Assembly (NCBI GenBank): GCA_002413785.1
Contig: DHXR01000051.1
Location: 79,230-91,962, forward strand
Source of the DNA: Mucilaginibacter sp. UBA5151
Lineage (GTDB): Bacteria > Bacteroidota > Bacteroidia > Sphingobacteriales > Sphingobacteriaceae
Direction of reading: 5' to 3'
Length of the DNA stretch: 12,733 nucleotides
Shown: piece by piece, positions 6,751-12,002 of the stretch
Layout of the letters: each line of letters opens with the position of its first letter
Numbering within the stretch: the stretch's first letter is position 1
The notes under the pieces: model-generated
What the model saw: only the letters and a program-made list of their open reading frames with translations
Database searches by the model: none
What the model was told of the DNA's origin: nothing
Translations under genes and position numbers: made by a program

Positions 6751-7338
6751 ATGCGCACCAGAAGGTTTACTAACCTGCTAATATTCTTCGCAATATCTTT
6801 ACTGGCGGTGATCACCTCGTGCCAGAAGGATGCTGCTGTGGATACAACAGGTGCGTCAAAAACCAATATTGCCGCTGATAGTTCCATATTTTCGTCTCCC
6901 GGTAATTTTCTTGCCGTTTCAGGTACGCTTACAATAAAATACGCTGACTCTGTCTATACCTTTGATGCAGCGAATGATTCTATAGCTTTTATTAATGTCA
7001 GCACCAATAATAATAACCGCTATTTTGGTATTACAGCCATTAACAAGCAACATAATATGAGTTTTGGCATCAGTTCGCCAGGCTTTGTTTATAGCAATAT
7101 TAAGCGGGGTATTGCCGGTAGCCAATTCCTGTTAAGCGGTGATGATAAAAAACCTGTTTTGCAAATGTCTTTAAGCCAGTACCCCGGGCAAAATGATTTT
7201 GGTAACATTAATATAGTGCAATATAATCAGGGTAAAGAACTTGCCAAAGGTACATTCTATACCTTTTTGGCGAAAGATGATAATGCTAACTCGCCTTATT
7301 ATAGGGTCGAAGGGACTTTTGACCTACAGTTGAAGTAA
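6751..7338 (+). CDS. Small putative lipoprotein of unknown function
   Basis: A 195-residue protein with a clear lipoprotein signal: basic M-R-T-R-R-F, hydrophobic residues 9-21, and lipobox I-T-S-C with Cys24, followed by Q-K-D. The mature part is a beta-rich domain (residues about 50-195) with G-T-L-T-I-K-Y near 58 and a closing strand Y-R-V-E-G-T-F-D-L-Q-L, as in small beta-sandwich or barrel lipoproteins of Bacteroidota. No family is recognised. It is transcribed away from the terminase operon across a 266-bp AT-rich gap. A possible weak promoter (TTG near 6698, TAGTTTAG near 6720) lies upstream. The gene is followed by a C/G-rich hairpin repeat that may end its transcript. It may be host-derived or prophage cargo. 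Confidence 0.75.
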   Translation: MRTRRFTNLLIFFAISLLAVITSCQKDAAVDTTGASKTNIAADSSIFSSPGNFLAVSGTLTIKYADSVYTFDAANDSIAFINVSTNNNNRYFGITAINKQHNMSFGISSPGFVYSNIKRGIAGSQFLLSGDDKKPVLQMSLSQYPGQNDFGNINIVQYNQGKELAKGTFYTFLAKDDNANSPYYRVEGTFDLQLK

Positions 7339-7364
7339 GCCCGCCCAAACCCGCCCCGGGGTAT

Positions 7365-7451
7365 AAGCCCCCTCTAAATCTCCCCCGGTAGGGGACTTTA
7401 ACTTCGCTCTTTTTTAAGCCCTCCCAACCGGGGAGGATTTAGGTGGGGCTT
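7365..7451. repeat. C/G-rich intergenic palindromic repeat (REP-like)
   Basis: The left arm A-A-G-C-C-C-C-C-T-C-T-A-A-A-T-C plus CCCC (7365-7385) pairs imperfectly with the right arm GGGGAGGATTTAGGTGGGGC (7430-7449). The internal sequence also contains CCCCCGGTAGGGG and CCAACCGGGG. This resembles dispersed intergenic palindromes common in Bacteroidota genomes, and it could end transcription of the upstream lipoprotein gene. Confidence 0.65.
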
Positions 7452-7527
7452 TTATAATCCAGGCGTAATAAAACCTTTCGGCTTTCACCTTTCGCTTTTT
7501 ACCTCAAATAATGCGCCTTTTTATCCG

Positions 7528-7535
7528 TACCTTTG
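7528..7535 (+). promoter_or_regulatory. -7 box of the RRM gene promoter
   Basis: TACCTTTG exactly fits the Bacteroidota -7 consensus TAnnTTTG and lies 19 bp before the RRM start codon, giving a very short leader. No TTTG is visible at the expected -33 distance; the region there reads CTTTTTACC. Confidence 0.6.
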
Positions 7536-7554
7536 CTTAAATTTTAAAACATTG

Positions 7555-7845
7555 ATGAAAGTATTTATTGCCGGCCTGCCATTAGAAGTGGACGAGGCTG
7601 AATTGACTGCTGTTTTTGGTGATTTTGGGCCTGTAAAATCGCTCAGGATCATAAAAGACCGCGAAACAAAAGAGAGTAAGGGTTTTGGTTTTGTTGAAAT
7701 GGTAAATGAAAATGAAGCTAAAGAAGCCATCAGGTGTATGAATGGCGCAAGTTATTATGGCCGCAGGATCACCGTTAACATTGCCGAGGACAAAGGTCCG
7801 GGTTTTAACGCAGGTGGTGGTAAAGGCGGTTTCAGGCGTAATTAA
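7555..7845 (+). CDS. Single-RRM RNA-binding protein with glycine-rich tail
   Basis: A 96-residue RNA-recognition-motif protein that binds single-stranded RNA, probably in post-transcriptional control or cold adaptation, as known for Bacteroidota and cyanobacterial Rbp proteins. RNP2 is V-F-I-A-G-L (residues 3-8) and RNP1 is K-G-F-G-F-V-E-M (about 42-49); the aromatic residues that stack on RNA are present. A short tail A-G-G-G-K-G-G-F-R-R-N follows the RRM. ATG at 7555 is chosen over an upstream TTG because it fits the family start M-x-V/I-F-I. The gene has its own -7 box and terminator and is complete. The 3' part from codon 46 through the terminator recurs at 9398-9616. Confidence 0.93.
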   Translation: MKVFIAGLPLEVDEAELTAVFGDFGPVKSLRIIKDRETKESKGFGFVEMVNENEAKEAIRCMNGASYYGRRITVNIAEDKGPGFNAGGGKGGFRRN

Positions 7846-7906
7846 TAACCGATAACAATATTCTTTTTGAGTTGAAAAGCTCTCCGCTATGCCGGGGAGC
7901 TTTTTT
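7688..7906 (+). repeat. Direct repeat copy A (3' end of RRM gene plus terminator)
   Basis: This 219-bp stretch recurs at 9398-9616 with a constant offset of 1710 bp, 7 substitutions and no gaps (212/219 identical by hand alignment). It starts within the RNP1 codons and ends in the terminator T-tract. Confidence 0.95.
7875..7906 (+). terminator. Rho-independent terminator of the RRM gene
   Basis: The stem AAAAGCTCTCC pairs with GGGGAGCTTTT (one G-T wobble) around the loop GCTATGCC, and a T-tract follows. It starts 29 bp after the RRM stop codon. Confidence 0.85.
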
Positions 7907-8121
7907 GTACCCCCTAACCCCCTGAAGGGGAAATTGCACAAAAAAGTCCGGGATGCGGTATTATTTATCCTTGCTGCCTTTTTTATTTATAAATTTTAGT
8001 TTGTGATGGTAACAACATTAAAAATGATATTAAAAAAGCTGTTGCCTCTTACCGTTCTGAATTGATCAATGGCTAAACAAACCCACTCAACAAAACAAAG
8101 TCAGGTTGTATATTTATGAAG
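7907..8121. other. Gap between the RRM gene and the nucleotidyltransferase gene
   Basis: No open frame of note. The only structure seen is a C/G palindrome, CCCCT-GA-AGGGG (7919-7930), of the CCCCTAACCCCCTGAAGGGG type that is dispersed in many Bacteroidota genomes. It may terminate the leftward transcript of the two-gene module. Confidence 0.4.
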
Positions 8122-8814
8122 TTACCTGTTAATATTTAAAGCTATTTCTAAGCGGATGCGGATATAGTTAGCGTCAATGCCGCCATACCCCCCGGTAAGG
8201 TGTGCGTATAATCCTTCCTCAAAATCATCACTGTCGATAATCTTTACCATTTCGTTATAAAGATATGCTCTAAGATGTTCAGGTGCCGTCTGAAGCTGTT
8301 CTTCCAGATCATCAGCATTTTCCCAAACATATACCAGGTCTTCAAAGTCCTGGCTGGTACGGTAGTCGTTATTTCCTCTACCCTTAAAGGCTTCCCATTT
8401 CGAAGCTATGAAGTACGGCAAAGTAAATATTTTGATGGTGGTCGCGGCATCCAGCGAATATTCGATTGCATTTTCAAATCCTTCAGGATACCATTTGTTG
8501 CTGAATCCGATTGCTTCAGGATGTGTTGGCATGACGTCTACAATAATACCCTGAACTTTATATCTGCATATAACTCCGGATGCTACATCATTCTGAAAAC
8601 CCAGTGAACGCAATTTTTCATCCAGGGCTGCATACCCTGTATAGGTAGCCAGTTCAACGACAACATCTACATCATCAGTAGGCCGCACCTCTTCTGAGAG
8701 GGCTGGATTTGTGGCATATAATGATACGGTAGCGCCCCCTACGAAAACGTAGTCATGGTTCAACCCGGCAAGAAGCTGGTGAACCACTTTTAGCCGGATT
8801 AAGTTCTCATGCAT
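8122..8814 (-). CDS. Nucleotidyltransferase, AbiEii/toxin-like
   Basis: A 230-residue protein from ATG at 8814 (an in-frame ATG at 8826 adds 4 residues). It has a pol-beta-type nucleotidyltransferase core. In the 234-residue numbering, F-V-G-G-A-T-V-S-L-Y (28-37) is the G-G helix; T-D-D-V-D-V-V-V (50-57) is the two-acid metal motif D52/D54; and I-V-D-V-M-P (95-100) supplies the third acid, D97. A later segment, A-S-K-W-E-A-F-K-x-R, then D-Y-R and F-E-D-L (141-164), resembles the K...R...D-x-x-D-L part of AbiEii/DUF1814- and DUF6036-like proteins, some of which are toxins that modify tRNA. The active site looks intact. It overlaps the upstream winged-helix-like gene by 8 nt, so translation is probably coupled. 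Toxin function is inferred from this pairing; the substrate is unknown. Confidence 0.75.
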   Translation of the reverse strand: MHENLIRLKVVHQLLAGLNHDYVFVGGATVSLYATNPALSEEVRPTDDVDVVVELATYTGYAALDEKLRSLGFQNDVASGVICRYKVQGIIVDVMPTHPEAIGFSNKWYPEGFENAIEYSLDAATTIKIFTLPYFIASKWEAFKGRGNNDYRTSQDFEDLVYVWENADDLEEQLQTAPEHLRAYLYNEMVKIIDSDDFEEGLYAHLTGGYGGIDANYIRIRLEIALNINR

Positions 8815-9328
8815 GGCCCCAATCAAAATAGTTTTTTAACAGCTCCAGCGCTTTTTCTGTTTCCCGAACCCGACCTACCCTAACAGTGTCAACTAATGCC
8901 AGCATATCATACAGTTTTTGATCCTGTTCCGCTGCTTTAACCTGGTTTGAATGCAGCGGTGTGATTGCCTGTCCTCTGGCGTTTCCGTTTGGTGAGGGCC
9001 ACACGTATACATCATTTGATATAAAATCTTTGTTGAGAACAGGGGCACTATGTGCTGTAGGCATCCCCCTTACTACTGCGCCCGGCACAACCGGAAAAAC
9101 ATAACTTAATCCGAACCTGATGAACTCGAACAGCGCGTTTTTGAAGACTTTCCGTTTATCCGGGCTGATCAGTTTCGCAATCATAGAGCGGTTTAATGAT
9201 TCGCTGATCTCTGAGCTACTTATATAAAGGCTGGTTGACAAGTCCTTGTTAAGCCAATTATCTTTCGATGAAATAATTTTGAGCAGTACAAGTAAGTCAT
9301 GCGGTCTCATACCGTTATGTGCTTTCAT
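8807..9328 (-). CDS. Winged-helix-like partner/antitoxin candidate
   Basis: A 173-residue protein from ATG at 9328, the first ATG after the promoter; another Met six codons later (M-R-P-H-D-L-L) is also possible. The longer frame up to 9364 would begin inside the promoter, so it is rejected. The N-terminal 50 residues read as a winged helix: a helix M-R-P-H-D-L-L-V-L-L-K-I-I, then L-N-K-D-L-S-T-S-L, then recognition-helix-like S-S-S-E-I-S-E-S-L-N-R-S. The rest has conserved-looking blocks: E-F-I-R-F-G-L-S-Y-V-F-P, R-G-M-P-T-A-H-S-A-P, V-W-P-S-P, and L-A-L-V-D-T-V-R-V-G-R-x-R-E. I recall no characterised function. By position (first gene, DNA-binding, overlapping an NTase) it resembles an AbiEi-type antitoxin/autorepressor. 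Confidence 0.65.
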   Translation of the reverse strand: MKAHNGMRPHDLLVLLKIISSKDNWLNKDLSTSLYISSSEISESLNRSMIAKLISPDKRKVFKNALFEFIRFGLSYVFPVVPGAVVRGMPTAHSAPVLNKDFISNDVYVWPSPNGNARGQAITPLHSNQVKAAEQDQKLYDMLALVDTVRVGRVRETEKALELLKNYFDWGHA

Positions 9329-9333
9329 AGTTA

Positions 9334-9380
9334 CAAATTTACAAAGCAATTGTGTGATTCGCAAATCGCGAATCGCGAAT
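9334..9380 (-). promoter_or_regulatory. Promoter with overlapping repeat operator for the winged-helix/NTase module
   Basis: On the minus strand TTTG (9365-9362) and TAAATTTG (9341-9334) are 20 bp apart, a full match to the Bacteroidota -33/-7 promoter. The -7 box ends 5 bp before the ATG at 9328, so the leader is almost absent. On the plus strand three 7-bp words, CGCAAAT, CGCGAAT and CGCGAAT, lie head to tail at 9360-9380 over the -33 box. GATTCGC (9356-9362) and GCGAATC (9368-9374) form an inverted repeat. This suits autorepression by the winged-helix protein. Confidence 0.65.
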
Positions 9381-9397
9381 TAAGAATAATAAAAGGC

Positions 9398-9555
9398 GTT
9401 TTGTTGAAATGGTAAATGAAAATGAAGCTAAAGAAGCGATCAGGTGTATGAATGGGGCAAGCTATTATGGCCGCAGGATCACCGTTAACGTTGCCGAGGA
9501 CAAAGGTCCGGGTTTTAACGCAGGTGATGGTAAAGGTGGTTTCAGGCGTAATTAA
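9398..9555 (+). pseudogene. 5'-truncated second copy of the RRM gene
   Basis: The last 52 codons of an RRM gene, starting inside RNP1 and ending at the same TAA as the intact copy. RNP2 and most of RNP1 are missing, so it cannot fold as an RRM. An ATG at 9409 leaves a 48-49 residue frame, unlikely to be functional. Compared with the intact gene there are six coding differences: four synonymous, plus Ile to Val and Gly to Asp. Upstream similarity stops abruptly at the promoter region of the winged-helix gene. Confidence 0.85.
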
Positions 9556-9616
9556 TAACCGATAACAATATTCTTTTTGAGTTGAAAAGCTCTCCGCTAT
9601 GCCGGGGGGCTTTTTT
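9398..9616 (+). repeat. Direct repeat copy B (truncated RRM 3' end plus terminator)
   Basis: Partner of 7688-7906, same orientation, offset 1710 bp, 7 mismatches. Together the copies bracket the winged-helix/NTase module. Confidence 0.95.
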
Positions 9617-9617
9617 T
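9585..9617 (+). terminator. Copy of the RRM terminator
   Basis: Same hairpin as at 7875 with one change (GGGGAGC to GGGGGGC), which adds a second G-T wobble, and a slightly longer T-tract of seven. It probably still works and may insulate the following genes. Confidence 0.7.
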
Positions 9618-9689
9618 GTGGGTGCAAAGGATTTTCAAAAATTTATTGATACCTTCAAACCGCCTAACAAGAGGCTTTTTTATTGCATA

Positions 9690-9830
9690 ATGAAGATATC
9701 TAGATTTAGTAAAACGGGCTTTTTTGTGATTCTTTTAGGAATTGGTATGTTCTTTTTTGGAGCTTCAATGTTTACCTATCAAGGCAAGGCATTGAATCCT
9801 ATAGTTAGTAAGCTTGGAATGTATTCCTAA
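9690..9830 (+). CDS. Small single-pass membrane protein
   Basis: A 46-residue peptide: basic start M-K-I-S-R-F-S-K-T, hydrophobic segment G-F-F-V-I-L-L-G-I-G-M-F-F-F-G-A (about 10-25), then a short polar tail ending L-G-M-Y-S. The charge pattern suggests the N-terminus inside and the tail outside. The in-frame upstream extension to 9582 is rejected because it would cross the terminator at 9585-9617. The gene converges with the L,D-transpeptidase gene, leaving 12 bp between stops. Function is unknown. Confidence 0.5.
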   Translation: MKISRFSKTGFFVILLGIGMFFFGASMFTYQGKALNPIVSKLGMYS

Positions 9831-9842
9831 TAGCGCCCATTA

Positions 9843-10622
9843 TCACATAAACCGAATCTTCGGCAATTCATACCGTGCCCTAAGTTTCTTATATTCATCC
9901 ACCGGCATTTGCACTAATAATGGATGCTTCCTGGCATTGATCCAGTGTAATACTCTTAAAATATTAGCCTCTTTCATTGCCGTGCAGCCATCGGTGCCCT
10001 CATGCTCGTTTCCCCAGATATGCATAAATATGCAGGAGCCATCCCCGGGTACCACTTTGCCCGAATTATGGTTTATAAACAGGCCCCATTTGTAATAGTT
10101 ATCATGCCGGTGCATATATTCAAAGCTGTTATAGTTGGCTTTGGCAGTGTCTTTGGCTACCAGGGTATTGTAATAGGATGAGTGCATATCATCTACACAA
10201 ATAAGCGTATCAAATGCGCGGACGTACCGGTTTTTAATCCACCGGGCATCTTTTTTATCCGCATAGCCAAAGGCGGTGCCAATTGTGAAGATTCCCGCCG
10301 GCGATTTTTTGTCGCCTTCCTTTTTCACCGGGGCGTCTTTTATAGTAAGAGGTATTGCACCGTCGCCAACGCCAAGTCCCTTAGTGCCTACTACAACAGT
10401 ATTGCTAAACTGCAATTTCCATTTACCATTTACCTTTTTAAAAGCGTAAAGCCTGCCCTGCAGCGTATCCCATCCGTGTGTTAACACCACTATTAGTTGC
10501 TCTGTATGCAGACCTGTGACTGCTTTGTTCCCCCGTTTATGCGGCGCTTGCCCGTATCCGGAGATTGCAAAAAACTGAACTAAGGTCATTAATACAGCCA
10601 GGCGTAACAAGTTTTTCTTCAT
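9843..10622 (-). CDS. Exported L,D-transpeptidase-like (YkuD-type) protein
   Basis: A 259-residue protein that probably acts in the periplasm on peptidoglycan, where YkuD enzymes join meso-diaminopimelate residues of stem peptides or attach proteins. The signal peptide covers residues 1-25 (basic K-K, hydrophobic core, end near Y-G-Q-A). The YkuD-like domain shows K-S-P-A-G-I-F-T-I-G (106-115), then His201 in C-I-F-M-H-I-W and Cys213 in G-T-D-G-C-T-A-M. This corresponds to the family pattern H-x(n)-S/T-H/x-G-C with Asp in place of the usual His before Gly-Cys. The tail has a charged helix (D-E-Y-K-K-L-R-A-R). Such 'T-D-G-C' proteins are usually annotated as L,D-transpeptidase family in Bacteroidota; activity is inferred. 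No operon partner is obvious beyond a 50-aa membrane peptide upstream. Confidence 0.82.
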   Translation of the reverse strand: MKKNLLRLAVLMTLVQFFAISGYGQAPHKRGNKAVTGLHTEQLIVVLTHGWDTLQGRLYAFKKVNGKWKLQFSNTVVVGTKGLGVGDGAIPLTIKDAPVKKEGDKKSPAGIFTIGTAFGYADKKDARWIKNRYVRAFDTLICVDDMHSSYYNTLVAKDTAKANYNSFEYMHRHDNYYKWGLFINHNSGKVVPGDGSCIFMHIWGNEHEGTDGCTAMKEANILRVLHWINARKHPLLVQMPVDEYKKLRARYELPKIRFM

Positions 10623-10700
10623 TTTTCAATTGCATTATATATAAGCCCAATATACAGATAATCTGTTATGGCGGGAATAATTTATCACACCCGAAACTGC

Positions 10701-10853
10701 TCATACGGTATCGGTTATTTCGGAGTAATCATAAATTCTCTGTTGCAGGTCATTTTCAGCATTGTAATGTTTAATAATGATGAGCATAAATGTTAGCAAA
10801 AGTGCCAGCAGGGCTATAATAAGCCAGAATTTGGGATGGTTGATGGTATGCAT
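10701..10853 (-). CDS. 50-aa small membrane protein
   Basis: A short frame from ATG 10853: M-H-T-I-N-H-P-K-F-W, then a hydrophobic run L-I-I-A-L-L-A-L-L-L-T-F-M-L-I-I-I (11-27), then a charged tail K-H-Y-N-A-E-N-D-L-Q-Q-R ending T-D-T-V. The start is preceded by an A-rich stretch typical of Bacteroidota start sites. One membrane span with a soluble tail is clear; function is unknown. It lies on the same strand, 78 bp upstream of the L,D-transpeptidase gene. Confidence 0.5.
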   Translation of the reverse strand: MHTINHPKFWLIIALLALLLTFMLIIIKHYNAENDLQQRIYDYSEITDTV

Positions 10854-11017
10854 TCTTTTAATTTTAATTTTTATTGATTTTGATTTGGTTAACAGGAGGC
10901 CTGCTTTATTATTATGAATAATATGCTAAATGGCATAATTATATTTAAAGAAAACACCATTATTTACCATTTGCAAGCTTTCGGACTTCCCGGACTTTAC
11001 TGACTTCCGGACCCAGT

Positions 11018-11434
11018 TCACCATTCTTCAATCCCCCTTGCTTCAGTTTCTACCAGTTGGGTTAACAGTTGTTTCAAAACCGCTTCGCGGGCCCATTGCT
11101 GTTCGGTAACGGTGGCGTCATCAAGATACCAGGTAATAGGTTCGCTTATCTCGATGCGCGTTTTATATACAAAGTTTTTAGTGGGATGCATTTTACTGCC
11201 TTCGTAGCTGTTCAGGTTTTCGGCCTTTATCTGTTTGGCAAATTGCTTTGCAGGTAGTTCAACCAGCAGGCATTCGTCAAGTGAGTTTTTAAAATCATGC
11301 TTGTCTTCGAGCCAGAGGTTTAAGGTTTCACCGTTAAAATCATGGTCGGCAATGCTGATGCGGCTATAGTCGTAATCAACTGAGATCACGAGCCACCATA
11401 GTTTGTTTTTTAGTTTTTGATTGATCTTTATCAT
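11018..11434 (-). CDS. Hypothetical protein, prophage early-region candidate
   Basis: A 138-residue soluble protein not matched to any family I recognise. It begins M-I-K-I-N-Q-K-L-K-N-K-L-W-W-L, has a beta-rich middle rich in acidic and aromatic residues (D-Y-D-Y-S-R-I-S-I-A-D-H-D-F), a K-T-R-I-E-I-S-E-P-I-T-W-Y-L strand near 90-104 and a C-terminal helix W-A-R-E-A-V-L-K-Q-L-L-T-Q-L-V-E-T-E. No signal or membrane segment. It follows the 63-aa gene on the same strand across a word-repeat hairpin, and both lie divergent from the S24 repressor, a typical place for prophage early genes. Downstream, a CGGACTT word cluster runs at 10980-11009. Confidence 0.55.
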   Translation of the reverse strand: MIKINQKLKNKLWWLVISVDYDYSRISIADHDFNGETLNLWLEDKHDFKNSLDECLLVELPAKQFAKQIKAENLNSYEGSKMHPTKNFVYKTRIEISEPITWYLDDATVTEQQWAREAVLKQLLTQLVETEARGIEEW

Positions 11435-11445
11435 TTTATTGGTTT

Positions 11446-11562
11446 GTTAGTTCATTAGTTCATTAGTTCATTAGTTCATTAGTTCATTGGTTCATTGGTG
11501 CATAGTTCATCAATAGCCGCACGATAAGACCAATGAACTAATGAACCAGTGAACCAATGAAC
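11446..11562. repeat. TAGTTCATT tandem array with inverted partner
   Basis: From about 11447 the 9-bp word TAGTTCATT is repeated four times, then varies to TGGTTCATTGG and TGCATAGTTCAT. After a spacer (11511-11530) the complement CCAATGAACTAATGAACC and AGTGAACCAATGAACG follows up to 11563. The whole gap can fold into a hairpin with arms of roughly 30 bp. It lies between the two early-region candidates. Confidence 0.75.
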
Positions 11563-11563
11563 G

Positions 11564-11755
11564 TTACCGAAACTTCGGCGCCCATCCGGGCAGGTATTGC
11601 TGTATGGCGGCAATTTCGCGGCTGTATTTATTACAGGCGGTTTGATAGGCCTGGTAACGGAGCATCAATTCGTTGTCGGGTTGATCATTGTTCATCACGG
11701 ATGACTGATACTGGTAGTTATCTGTTGTGTTAATGGCTGAGTAGGCAAGGTGCAT
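11564..11755 (-). CDS. Small hypothetical protein, prophage early-region candidate
   Basis: A 63-residue soluble protein, or 43 residues if the inner Met at 11695 (M-N-N-D-Q-P-D-N) is the start. The conserved-looking part is the C-terminal helix M-L-R-Y-Q-A-Y-Q-T-A-C-N-K-Y, then I-A-A-I-Q-Q-Y-L-P-G-W-A-P-K-F-R, which fits a compact helical phage early protein. No family is recognised. It is the first leftward gene opposite the S24 repressor and would be the first gene under its control. Confidence 0.5.
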   Translation of the reverse strand: MHLAYSAINTTDNYQYQSSVMNNDQPDNELMLRYQAYQTACNKYSREIAAIQQYLPGWAPKFR

Positions 11756-11874
11756 TGGTCTGGTTGTTTTTCTGCTTGGTTTGGAAAGATTTGATTGGCT
11801 TTTGGTTAATGATTATCCGGTGGATGAGCCGGGTCAGCAGCCTTTAGGGAGGCACAAAATTTATAAATAAAATT

Positions 11875-11890
11875 TCTTTATATTCTTTAT
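11875..11890. promoter_or_regulatory. Tandem TCTTTAT half-sites
   Basis: TCTTTAT occurs at 11875-11881 and 11884-11890, 9 bp apart in direct orientation, in the divergent region between the early genes and the repressor. It is the same word as the arms of the palindrome at 11950-11967, so both may bind the same repressor. Confidence 0.4.
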
Positions 11891-11898
11891 TGAACATG

Positions 11899-11929
11899 TT
11901 TGTTTTTGTTAAATAATGTAGTATTTTAG
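11899..11929 (+). promoter_or_regulatory. Possible promoter of the S24 repressor gene
   Basis: TTTG at 11899-11902 and TATTTTAG at 11922-11929 are 19 bp apart and approximate the Bacteroidota -33/-7 promoter, with one deviation in the -7 box. The leader to the ATG at 12003 would be about 70 nt and contains the palindrome at 11950. Confidence 0.4.
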
Positions 11930-11949
11930 AGAATTATTACGGAACAAAT

Positions 11950-11967
11950 ATAAAGAAATATCTTTAT
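11950..11967. promoter_or_regulatory. Palindromic operator candidate upstream of the repressor
   Basis: ATAAAGA-AATA-TCTTTAT is a perfect 7-bp inverted repeat with a 4-bp spacer, 35 bp before the repressor start. A related AATCTTTAAA lies at 11981-11990. This arrangement is typical of a self-binding phage repressor; binding is inferred. Confidence 0.5.
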
Positions 11968-12002
11968 TTAAAACAAGAAAAATCTTTAAATATTTTTTAA
12001 CC

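Noticed and set aside
7552..7554. TTG start for the RRM protein
   Set aside because: The next codon is ATG and matches the usual start of this family, so ATG 7555 is used.
7582..9627. Two similar antisense frames at 7582-7941 and 9331-9627
   Set aside because: Their similarity comes only from the duplicated RRM DNA; they lie antisense to a real gene and show no protein-like features.
9663..9681. Short GCCT/AGGC hairpin followed by T-tract as a terminator
   Set aside because: Only four base pairs and located just before an ATG; too weak to call beside the clear terminator at 9585.
9582..9689. N-terminal extension of the 46-aa membrane protein
   Set aside because: It would be translated through the RRM terminator copy, and its residues are the hairpin's reading frame; ATG 9690 directly before the basic-hydrophobic segment is a better start.
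11446..11562. CRISPR array
   Set aside because: The repeats are 9-bp words without unique spacers, and a complementary arm follows; there are no cas genes.
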